From: Bedellia somnulentella
Lineage: Eukaryota; Arthropoda; Insecta; Lepidoptera; Bedelliidae
Direction: 5' to 3'
Assembly: GCA_963576735.1 (NCBI GenBank)
Contig: OY755170.1
Span: forward strand, 17,096,875-17,160,874
Length of the DNA stretch: 64,000 nucleotides
Positions 56,851 through 64,000 of the stretch are shown here, one piece after another. The notes beneath the pieces were generated by a model, which did no database searches, had not been told where the DNA came from, and was given only the letters and a program-made list of their open reading frames with translations. Within the stretch, counting starts at the first letter, position 1; every line of letters starts with the position of its first letter. A program made the translations under genes and the position numbers.

Positions 56851-59526
56851 TCAGCTTCGGAAGTTTAACCTTGATATCAAATAAGGTGAATCAATTAGAT
56901 TGTGGATGGTTTTAAATAACATTACTTGATCCCTAGTGTCTCTAGCACATTTTAAGGGTTTCAAGTTAGGAAGGTTGTTAAAGTATGGAAATCTATAGTT
57001 GAGGTGTTTAATAAACTTATTTTGAATTCTTTGAAGCATTTTGATATATACTTGATACATGGGGTTCCATACTGTTGAGCCATATTGGAGTATTGGTAGT
57101 ACCAATGCATTATAAAGTGTTACAATAGTTTGAGGGCTTTTAAATTCTTTTGACTGACGAAGTACAAATCCTAGCAATTTATACGCTTTGGAGAATATGC
57201 TAGAAATATGTTTATCAAATAGCAATTTAGAGTCAATTATGATGCCAAGATCTCTAACCTCACTTGTTCTTGAAAGGACTTTGGAAAAAAGTGAATAGGG
57301 GAATAAATCATATTTGGTTTTCCTACAAAAGGATATAATATGGCACTTGTCTAAATTAAGTTGTAAATTATTATTACTACAATAGGTAGCAAAGCGGTCA
57401 AGATCCGACTGCAAGGCAAGGCAATCACCGTAACACGTGATAGTTTTATATATTTTGGTATCGTCAGCGAATAGAAGAAAGAGTGAATGGAAAAATACTT
57501 TGTAAATGTCATTTATGAAGATATTAAAGAACAGGGGGCCTACATGAGAACCCTGAATTATACCTGATGTTATTGGCACAAATGAAGAAGTGAAGCCCTT
57601 TACAGTTACGGCTTGCCATCGTCCTCGTATATAGGACTCAATCCAACGTAGCAGGTCTCCGTGTATACCAAAGTTCTCGAGTTTAGCAATTAATATAGAG
57701 TGGCAGATTTTATCAAAAGCTTTTGAAAAGTCTGTATACACAGCATCTACACGGTGACCAGCATCCATAGCCTCAGACACATTCTCAATGAATTCGCAAA
57801 CATTAGTCTCAGTTGAACGTTTGGTGACGAATCCATGCTGCTCACTTATGATATGAGGTCTAATTATGGGGAAAATCATATCATAAACAATTTTTTCCAG
57901 TAGTTTTGGAAGAACAGAAATTTTAGATATTGGTCTGTAGTTCTTTATATCATGTTTGTCGCCGGTCTTAAAAATTGGTGTGACGTAGGATAACTTCCAA
58001 CGATCGGGAACAATACAACTTGTGATAGATAATTGAAATAATAGATGAACGGGTCGGGAAATAGATAAATGAATTCTTTGTAAAAATAAGGGATGTAAAC
58101 CGTCCGGTCCCGCACCAATTGAAGTATCCAATTGTTTCAAATAACGAGTAACCAAGGACAATGTGATAGAAATTTTATGTAAATTTATACAAGAGCTATG
58201 ACATTCTTGGGATGTGTAGTTACTAATATCTTTTTCAAAAACGGCTCTAAAGTTTGTACTAAATAATTCAGCGATCTGCATACCAGTATCACCCTTCACA
58301 CCATCAAGAAACATAGTATCAGGAATATTACTCGAATTACGTTTGCACTTGATATAATTCCAAAACATTTTACTATTTTTGCTAATATTTTCCTCCACAG
58401 AATTAATGTACGTGTCATAATCCGATTTAGACACCAATTTCTGACGCTTTCTTAGAAGTTTAAACTGTTCATAATCAACTGTCCGCTTGTATATTTTCCA
58501 CTTTTTATGTACCTTAAGTTTTTCCTTAATTATTTTTCTTAATGGCTTGCTAAACCATATTGGGTAATTGTCGTTATGTTTGTCAATTACTGAAGGTACA
58601 TACATATTAATTAAACCAATTAATTGCTCATAAAAGATATCAGTCGCCTCGTTAATATCACAACCAGCGAACAATTTGTCCCAATCGGTATTAGTGACAG
58701 CATGGTGGATACTATCAAAGTCAGCAGCATGGAACCGCCAGCGCAAACGAGATGGGGGCTGCAGGTCTTTTGGAAGCTCTAAAGTGACAGACACGGAAAG
58801 AGTTGGGTGGTGTAGGTCCTCAGATACCAGTGGTGAGGAAGAACGCGAAACTTTACAGGGTAAATTACTAAATACTAGGTCAAGGCATCGATCATTATGG
58901 TTATGAATATTATTAAATTGACTACACCCTGTAAAATCTAGGAAATCGGCAATAATAGAAATTTTGTTATTTTCTAATGGGTTACATAGTTTTACACAAG
59001 ACTCATGAGGTCCAACTTTGGACCAAATGGCCGTACCTACATTAAAATCACCAAGTAAAATAAATGCATCGTCCGGGTTTTTCAACATTGCCTCGGATAA
59101 GGTCTCAAAAAATGATGTTAAGTTATCTAAATGGTTATTACTCTCTTGAAAGTAGCTACATATTAAGTGAATCTGTTTGTACGGACATTTCATTGATTCT
59201 GATCCACCTTTCAGTGAAATGCAAACCACTTCAAGGCCAGCAATAGCGGGAAGAGAGAAATTATCTTGTCTTAGCGTAACTTTTAAATCACTACGGACGG
59301 CGATTAACACGCCACCCCCCCGCCCCTCGCTGCGTTCACCGTACGGTCTATCATGCCTATATACATTATATCTGTGATCAAACAACTCACCATCAAAAAT
59401 CCCAGGTAGCAGCCACGTCTCACTTGCACAAATTATGTCATAATCACTGTTCACAACACTTTGAAAGAATAAACTAGATTTCGTTCGCAAACCGCGAACA
59501 TTCTGATAGATTATGTCAAAACCCAT
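56851..59526 (-). CDS. Nested LINE ORF2: endonuclease and reverse transcriptase
   Basis: 891 residues from ATG 59526, uninterrupted. Endonuclease part, about residues 1-230: YQNVRGLRTK, ASETWLLPG, GGGVLIAV, LLGDFNVG (near 158), LDLVFSNL, DLHHPTLS. Reverse transcriptase: GAGPDGLHPLFLQ, NYRPISKISVLPKLLEKIVY, TDFSKAFDKI (near 598), GIIQGSHVGPLFFNIFINDI, LLFADDTKIY (FADD 686-689), then LGIIIDSKLLFDKHI and QYGSTVWNP. It copies the element RNA at a nicked target. All catalytic motifs are present. The C-terminus (SPYLISRLNFRS) looks shorter than in many relatives. The outer LINE frame lies on the opposite strand on both sides. Confidence 0.9.
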   Translation of the reverse strand: MGFDIIYQNVRGLRTKSSLFFQSVVNSDYDIICASETWLLPGIFDGELFDHRYNVYRHDRPYGERSEGRGGGVLIAVRSDLKVTLRQDNFSLPAIAGLEVVCISLKGGSESMKCPYKQIHLICSYFQESNNHLDNLTSFFETLSEAMLKNPDDAFILLGDFNVGTAIWSKVGPHESCVKLCNPLENNKISIIADFLDFTGCSQFNNIHNHNDRCLDLVFSNLPCKVSRSSSPLVSEDLHHPTLSVSVTLELPKDLQPPSRLRWRFHAADFDSIHHAVTNTDWDKLFAGCDINEATDIFYEQLIGLINMYVPSVIDKHNDNYPIWFSKPLRKIIKEKLKVHKKWKIYKRTVDYEQFKLLRKRQKLVSKSDYDTYINSVEENISKNSKMFWNYIKCKRNSSNIPDTMFLDGVKGDTGMQIAELFSTNFRAVFEKDISNYTSQECHSSCINLHKISITLSLVTRYLKQLDTSIGAGPDGLHPLFLQRIHLSISRPVHLLFQLSITSCIVPDRWKLSYVTPIFKTGDKHDIKNYRPISKISVLPKLLEKIVYDMIFPIIRPHIISEQHGFVTKRSTETNVCEFIENVSEAMDAGHRVDAVYTDFSKAFDKICHSILIAKLENFGIHGDLLRWIESYIRGRWQAVTVKGFTSSFVPITSGIIQGSHVGPLFFNIFINDIYKVFFHSLFLLFADDTKIYKTITCYGDCLALQSDLDRFATYCSNNNLQLNLDKCHIISFCRKTKYDLFPYSLFSKVLSRTSEVRDLGIIIDSKLLFDKHISSIFSKAYKLLGFVLRQSKEFKSPQTIVTLYNALVLPILQYGSTVWNPMYQVYIKMLQRIQNKFIKHLNYRFPYFNNLPNLKPLKCARDTRDQVMLFKTIHNLIDSPYLISRLNFRS

Positions 59527-60106
59527 TCTGGATATAGTAAGCGATATTGAGTACTTTTAAATAAAGTACTTTTTTAGGTTTCACTAATGATAGGATTACA
59601 AAGTGTGTGACAAGGTCACGTCTGCTATAATGCAGCTTTAAACGAGAACTAAGACGTGGTACAGGGACATACGAAAATTTAATTAACTGTGGTAAAAAGA
59701 AGAACTGAAGGTAGTTATTAATCTGGCATAGAAGCGACACTTTCGATTTATTAAACGGAATGTTAGATATAAGATTTTTTAGCAATATAAGACTGTATAT
59801 TGTTACGTTAAAATTATCTTGAATGTATGCTTTGTGAAAATATTTTGTATTTACTATGGAAATAGAGCGTATTTGTTGAATTTTTAAGATAACTTGGTGT
59901 AAGTTGTTAGGACCAGTCAATAAAATATGGAACGACGTTAAATTGTTTGAAGTAGGTGGGTTGAGAGTAGATAAATATAAAAATTGATACATACAATACG
60001 AAAATAAAGAGATAGTATTTAAATACATATTAAATATAGTAATAAAATAATAAATATCAGAGAACCTAAGTTCTGATAGGTTATGAATAAATACTTTGTA
60101 TGACAT
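59516..60106 (-). CDS. Nested LINE middle open frame, function unknown
   Basis: 196 residues from ATG 60106, and open without a stop back to 60223 in the -1 frame of ORF1 (37 more codons). The upstream part includes a hydrophobic run, VTVLAVLIIILNLFYF, which could be a membrane segment. The rest is Leu/Ile/Tyr/Asn-rich with a basic end (SSRLKLHYSRRDLV). It matches no domain I know. Its TGA lies inside the ORF2 start region, ATGGGTTTTGA, an 11-base overlap. A frame this long is unlikely by chance in AT-rich DNA, but it could be a relic of a former coding region. It may be read from its own ATG, by slippage at 60217-60223, or not at all. Confidence 0.45.
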   Translation of the reverse strand: MSYKVFIHNLSELRFSDIYYFITIFNMYLNTISLFSYCMYQFLYLSTLNPPTSNNLTSFHILLTGPNNLHQVILKIQQIRSISIVNTKYFHKAYIQDNFNVTIYSLILLKNLISNIPFNKSKVSLLCQINNYLQFFFLPQLIKFSYVPVPRLSSRLKLHYSRRDLVTHFVILSLVKPKKVLYLKVLNIAYYIQNGF

Positions 60107-60204
60107 AATATGAAAATTAGGTGGTAGGAATGTACAATAACCGTTACAAATACCGTGTGTGAAATAAAATAAATTAAGTATAATTATAAGGACGGCCAGA
60201 ACTG

Positions 60205-61236
60205 TTACTTTAGCTTTAAAAAATCACTTTCAGACTGAATATTAAATATACGGGATTTATCGTCTTTTCTACACAAAACTTGACACTTTTGCACCCAAAC
60301 ATATTTGACGACACCGTCTCTTTTTAACTGTTTAGCTTGAGATAGAAGCTGTTTGTTGGTGGATATTAGGTGGTCGTTGATGAAAATTCTCGAGGTGGGG
60401 CCAGGTATTCCTACTACCGTAGTTGTGAGCTCACAACGTTTTGCACAACTCTGGAACTCGTCACGCCTGTAGCGGGCCTGGAACTTTACAATTATTGATT
60501 TTGGAGCTGCATTTTTCGTGTCTTTACGTTGCACTCTAGTTACAAAGTCGATGTCCAACTCAGGTTTTATAGGGAAGTTGATTTGTTCCGCAATCTTGGA
60601 CACAACGTGAATGAGATTTTCACCAGAAACTTCATGCACACCCGAAATCTCCAAATTTGAACGACGGGCCCATTGGTCAGTTCTGGAATTGTTCATTTGC
60701 ATGGACTTTATTGTTTCCTTCAGCTCATTTACCTCGGCTTTAACGGACACTAAAGATTTGAACTTATCCTCTAATTTATGTAGGCGTTTAGATAAGTCAT
60801 CAAAACGATCAGTCTGTGATTTCAGAGTCTCTTTGATGGACGAAACATCCTGCTTAAGGGTGGTTAACTCACTTAACTTGAGTTCAATGGCTAAGAGTTT
60901 ACTGAACAAGGCTTCGTTGTCAGGCGGTCCAGCCGGTGTTGGGGGTGAGATAACGTTTTGAGTTACAAGACCAGGAGACTGCGGATCATCATGCAGAGCT
61001 TCTATGGATGGGGAGGAAGTAGACGGAGTGTTGCTATTAGGCACCTTCAAGGATAACCCCTTCTCATCCTTGCGACACGACATGCACCGCCACTTGGACC
61101 GTCTATCGCCGAGTTTGCGGTAACCTACTGCATTTACACCTCCGCATTCAAAGTGCATGAGAGTTTTGCACACACTGCATAGAGCTCCTTCCAATAATTT
61201 TCCAGAACATCGCGAGCAAATTTGAAACTTATCCAT
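60205..61236 (-). CDS. Nested LINE ORF1: PHD finger, coiled coil, FP-like domain
   Basis: 343 residues from ATG 61236. Cys7, 10, 20, 23, His28, Cys31, 51 and 54 form a C4HC3 PHD-type zinc finger. Residues about 108-185 are heptad-rich and predict a coiled coil (LTTLKQDVSSIKETLKSQTD). Residues about 190-343 (ARRSNLEISGV, FINDHLISTNKQLLSQAK, KYVWVQKCQVLCRKDD) resemble the baculovirus FP25K-like domain found in insect LINE ORF1 proteins. Such proteins bind element RNA and act as chaperones. It ends 9 bases after a T TTT TTA heptamer. Confidence 0.8.
   Translation of the reverse strand: MDKFQICSRCSGKLLEGALCSVCKTLMHFECGGVNAVGYRKLGDRRSKWRCMSCRKDEKGLSLKVPNSNTPSTSSPSIEALHDDPQSPGLVTQNVISPPTPAGPPDNEALFSKLLAIELKLSELTTLKQDVSSIKETLKSQTDRFDDLSKRLHKLEDKFKSLVSVKAEVNELKETIKSMQMNNSRTDQWARRSNLEISGVHEVSGENLIHVVSKIAEQINFPIKPELDIDFVTRVQRKDTKNAAPKSIIVKFQARYRRDEFQSCAKRCELTTTVVGIPGPTSRIFINDHLISTNKQLLSQAKQLKRDGVVKYVWVQKCQVLCRKDDKSRIFNIQSESDFLKLK
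60217..60223 (-). promoter_or_regulatory. Candidate -1 frameshift heptamer T TTT TTA
   Basis: In ORF1 phase the bases read GA-T TTT TTA-AAG, a classical slippery heptamer. A -1 slip enters a frame that is open for 233 codons to 59518. In that frame a TGA lies immediately upstream of the heptamer and the ORF1 TAA lies 9 bases downstream, so the overlap is almost only the heptamer. I see no strong stem just after it. Confidence 0.35.
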
Positions 61237-61342
61237 ATTACGGAATTGAAAATGTGGGTATTAACGGAAATCGTTACACGACAGAAAACGAGCACGTCTG
61301 TATTGAATGAATTGCGCGAGCTGACTGCATCTGACTGCATAT

Positions 61343-62441
61343 ACATCTAAAGCTGCACGATGCCCAGTTCGGCTTCAGAGCTGGACTATCTACCGAGACA
61401 GCAGTCCTGTGCCTAAAGCAAACTGTCCAATACTACACGGACAGGAAAACTCCAGTTTTTGCGTGTTTTCTTGACTTAACGAAGGCCTTCGATAGTTTAC
61501 CGTGTAGTATACTCTGGCAAAAGCTGCTTTCGGAAACACAGTTTCCCGTAGAGCTCATTAATATCTTTCAGTTCTGGTACGGGCACCAGAGTAACGTGGT
61601 ACGGTGGGCAGGCTCGGTATCGGATGCGTACCGACTGGAATGCGGTGTGAGACAGGGGGGGCTAAGTTCTCCCAAGCTTTTCAATCTGTACGTTAATGGT
61701 CTGATTGAGGAGCTCAGCAACACTGGTATCGGGTGTTCAATAGATGGTCAGCTAATTAATAATATCAGTTATGCCGATGACATGGTGTTGCTGAGCCCAT
61801 CAATCAGTGGACTGCGAAAGTTGGTGAATAAATGTGAGAGGTACGCCGAGACCCATGGCCTTAAGTATAATACCACCAAAAGCGAGCTGATGATGTTTAA
61901 AGCTGGCACCAAATATTACTCCGCTGTGCCTGAAGTAATGATAGCAGGCGAGCCGCTTAAAATGGTGACCCAATTTAAGTACCTGGGGCATTGGGTTACG
62001 GATACTCTTCGGGATGATATGGATATGGAAAGGGAACGTAGGGCGCTCTCGGTTCGAAGCAATATGTTGATCCGGAGGTTTGCTAGATGCTCTAAGCAAG
62101 TAAAATTAACACTCTTTAGGTCTTACTGCCAGTCTTTTTACACTTGTAGCCTTTGGATTAACCACACGAAGAAGTCCGAGAGCGTCCTACGGGTCCAATA
62201 TAACAACGCTTTCAGGATGCTGTTGGGGCTGCCACGTTTCTGTAGTGCGTCAAGCATGTTTGCAGAGGCATACATGGATGGTTATCACGCCATCATACGC
62301 AAGCGGGTAGCCTCTCTGACGCGAAGAGTGCGGGGCAGCACCAACACCTACCTGAAAGTGATAGCGGACAGACTTGAAGGCCCATTAGTGTCACATGTGG
62401 TGAAATGTCATGTATTCCCTGTACACCACTGTGCCAAATAA
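61343..62441 (+). pseudogene. Outer LINE ORF2, second half of RT and C-terminus
   Basis: Resumes in frame at the third base of the codon split by the nested insertion: HLKLHDAQFGFRAGLSTET, PVFACFLDLTKAFDSL, GVRQGGLSSPKLFNLYVNGL and SYADDMVLL (YADD at 61770-61781). It then reads through a C-terminal region (YNNAFRMLLGLPRFCSASSM) to TAA at 62439-62441. No stop occurs within this half. Confidence 0.85.
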
Positions 62442-62657
62442 TTATATAACGTAACTTAATAACGAAATTTAATTTAATTTACTTTTTATGTTTAATTTAA
62501 TATTATTATTATTTTTTGTGATATAATTAATTTAATAACTTAATTTTATTTTATTTACTTTTTATGTTTTTGTGGTTTTTGTGGTTAATGTAATTTTGAT
62601 GTAATATGGATTTACTTAAATCTGAAATAAATGAATTTTGATTTGATTTGATTGATT
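62442..62657 (+). other. 3' untranslated end of the outer LINE
   Basis: AT-rich, with repeated AATTTAATTTAATTTACTTT words, then AATAAATGAATTTTGATTTG and a TTGATTTGATTGATTG tail. Confidence 0.65.
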
Positions 62658-63549
62658 GAAGCGCATGTCAGCAAGAAGAGGTGTACCAGGACATTTGTAT
62701 AGCGATCAAGGCACTCATTTTATAGGTGCCAATAACATCCTAAAAGCCGAGTATGAACAAATTTCAAAATCCCAAAAACAGCCCGATGTTATGGCACTTA
62801 TATCAGAAATGAACATTAAATGGCATCTGAATTGTCCCAAGTGGCCATCCGGAAATGGGTTGAGTGAATCTGCAGTGAAAAGTCTCAAATCCCACCTGAA
62901 ATGAGTCATAGGGGAGCAGAGACTAACTTTTGAAGAATACTGCTAATTGCTAGCACAAATCGAAGCTTGTCTGAACTCACGAACTCTTTGTCCCTTAACA
63001 GAAAATCCCGAAGATCTCCACATCTTAACTCCATCCCATTTTCTGGCGAGTGGTCCTAACCTAACTATCATAGATACTGAGAATGATCTCAGAACTCGCT
63101 GGAATCTAGTACAAAAAATAGTGAATGACATGTGGAGAAGGTGGCAAAATTAATACATATCTCAATTATCTATACGAACTAAATGGAAGCATGAGCAAAG
63201 AAATTTAAACCTTAATGACATCGTCAGAATTAAAGAAGATAGACTTCCCCCCGGGAAATGGCTTATGGCGCGTGTGACACAGTTGCATCCCGGAGATGGC
63301 GGTATAGTCCGAGTCGTATTTTTGAAAACAAAAAATGGCGTCCTGAAAAGACCAATCGTAAAATTATCGTTGTTACCAATTAATAATGAGCAAACAAGAC
63401 GCCAATCTCCTAATTTGACTTATTTCAATCCGGAATCAGATAGTTCAGAACGTAATGAGACAATATCCGATAAGAATGAACCCAAAACGAAAGGAAAATT
63501 ACCGAAAAATCATAGTTTTTTCACCACAACGCTATCAGTATTATTATGT
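62658..63549 (+). pseudogene. BEL/Pao LTR retrotransposon, integrase C-terminal region, decayed
   Basis: One frame reads RRGVPGHLYSDQGTHFIGAN, ISEMNIKWHLNCPKWPSGNG, LLAQIEACLNSRTLCPLTEN, LTPSHFLASGPNL and RTRWNLVQKIVNDMWRRWQN. Past the stop near 63151 come PPGKWLMARVTQLHPGDGG and LKRPIVKLSLLPI. This is the integrase core end plus the conserved C-terminal domain of BEL/Pao elements. Stops at 62902, 62944 and 63151 break the frame without shifting it. The left side is cut by the outer LINE tail, the right side by a Helitron at 63551. No LTR is visible in the window. Confidence 0.8.
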
Positions 63550-63550
63550 A

Positions 63551-63685
63551 CTAGCTTTTTGCCCGCGACTAAGTCCGCGTGGACTAATTTTTTTGCATCC
63601 GGTTTACATCCAAAATACCAAAACACTATTTTAAATTCTGTTTTTTTTTTTATATTTATATTCCCGTGGGCGTTGTTATTGATAT
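63551..63685 (-). mobile_element. Helitron 3' end fragment inserted in BEL/Pao relic
   Basis: CTAG at 63551-63554 follows an A, then the GCCCGCGACTAAGTCCGCGT hairpin, TTGCATCCGGTTTACATCCA and TTCCCGTGGGCGTTGTTATT. Same family as at 81 and 5009; diverges after about 130 bases. Confidence 0.65.
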
Positions 63686-63696
63686 AAAGGACATTG

Positions 63697-63842
63697 AGAC
63701 TTTTTAAGTGATTATTGGGCGATGCAGTTGGAGACCCATTTGACTACCTTTTCCCCATTCAACTTCCAAAAGTGGATAAAGAATTACTATCTCTGAAGCT
63801 GTGGCTACCCTTTTTTGGGATTTATAGCCGTTAGTATACACT
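63697..63842 (+). mobile_element. SINE-like retroposon 3' end
   Basis: TATTGGGCGATGCAGTTGGA, CTCTGAAGCTGTGGCTACCC and TGGGATTTATAGCCGTTAGT then ATAC. A truncated copy of the recurrent unit, lacking most of its tail. Confidence 0.65.
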
Positions 63843-64000
63843 CAAGATTGATTGATGGATGAATTTTATATATTCCTTTTTGTAGTGGTTATGTCAGTCA
63901 ATCGCATCAAGTTTCAAATTTCTAGATACAGTATATTTATAGATCAAAAATCTGTATATTATATTTCAATCCCTTAGGGGGTGAGTTCCAAAAAGCCTTT

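Larger units (their letters stand above)
56271..61342 (-). mobile_element. Nested LINE, apparently full length, three open frames
   Basis: About 5.07 kb inserted antisense into the RT gene of the outer LINE. ATAT at 56267-56270 recurs at 61339-61342 and is the likely target duplication; removing the insert restores the outer RT frame exactly. The 5' end (right) starts ATGCAGTCAGATGCAGTCAG, with a short leader of about 100 bases. The 3' end (left) is an AAATAAATAAAT tail after about 580 bases of AT-rich 3' sequence. Order: ORF1, middle frame, ORF2. PHD-bearing ORF1 and the RT motifs suggest a CR1- or jockey-like clade. Open frames and sharp ends suggest a young insertion. Confidence 0.85.
53930..62657 (+). 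mobile_element. Outer LINE, split by a nested LINE
   Basis: The 5' part (53930-56270) and 3' part (61343-62657) belong to one APE-type non-LTR retrotransposon. ORF1 tail, endonuclease and RT are followed by a 216-base AT-rich 3' region ending AATAAATGAATTTTGATTTG in a short GATTT-type repeat. Flanks differ (Helitron on the left, BEL/Pao on the right), so no target duplication can be recognised. The clade is not assigned. Confidence 0.8.

Noticed and set aside
62902..63153. Stop-codon readthrough in the BEL/Pao frame
   Set aside because: Three separate stops and missing flanking domains point to decay, not regulated readthrough.

Overview
This is AT-rich animal DNA that is almost certainly from a moth or butterfly. 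It has small exons with GT-AG introns, Helitrons starting TC and ending CTAG beside a CG-rich hairpin, RTE-type LINEs whose 3' ends run into TATG repeats, and several tRNA-derived SINEs. No bacterial or phage features are visible. Host genes fill little of the window; most of it is mobile-element sequence.

Layout. (1) 1-14400 is a direct tandem duplication with a 7,421-base period. The second copy stops inside an RTE element, and I found no difference between the copies except at the break. Each copy carries a Helitron deletion derivative with only the N-terminal part of its Rep/helicase gene, LINE and SINE scraps, and a tRNA-like sequence. (2) 14571-25962 (+) holds seven exons of an insect homologue of NPDC1 (neural proliferation, differentiation and control protein 1). 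All splice phases agree, from an N-terminal acidic region through one membrane segment to the conserved C-terminus. The first exon or exons are not in the window or were not recognised. A phase-compatible extra exon at 18069-18165 would give a form ending before the membrane segment. (3) 25963-38250 is intergenic, with RTE and SINE copies and a near-perfect hairpin at 31670-31735. (4) 38301-40184 (-) is a three-exon class A GPCR of 339 residues with an unusual TM7 motif and Glu where amine receptors have Asp. GC-rich islands at 43.5 kb and 49.3 kb on the same strand could be its 5' untranslated exons. (5) 40-49 kb is a mosaic of SINEs and RTE fragments.

(6) 49912-53920 holds three copies of one Helitron family. 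Two face each other and form a kilobase-scale inverted repeat. The third was split by a 400-base MITE with about 80-base inverted ends and a 6-base target duplication. (7) 53930-62657 is a LINE (endonuclease plus reverse transcriptase) with one in-frame TGA, interrupted in its RT gene by a complete LINE in the opposite orientation (56271-61342) flanked by ATAT. (8) 62658-63549 is a decayed BEL/Pao integrase region, followed by another Helitron end and a SINE.

The most interesting item is the inner LINE. Its ORF1 (PHD finger, coiled coil, baculovirus-FP-like domain) and ORF2 (endonuclease plus RT with FADD) are both open. Between them lies a third long open frame of unknown function. It sits in the -1 frame of ORF1 and opens exactly at a T TTT TTA heptamer 9 bases before the ORF1 stop. 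It overlaps the ORF2 start codon by 11 bases.
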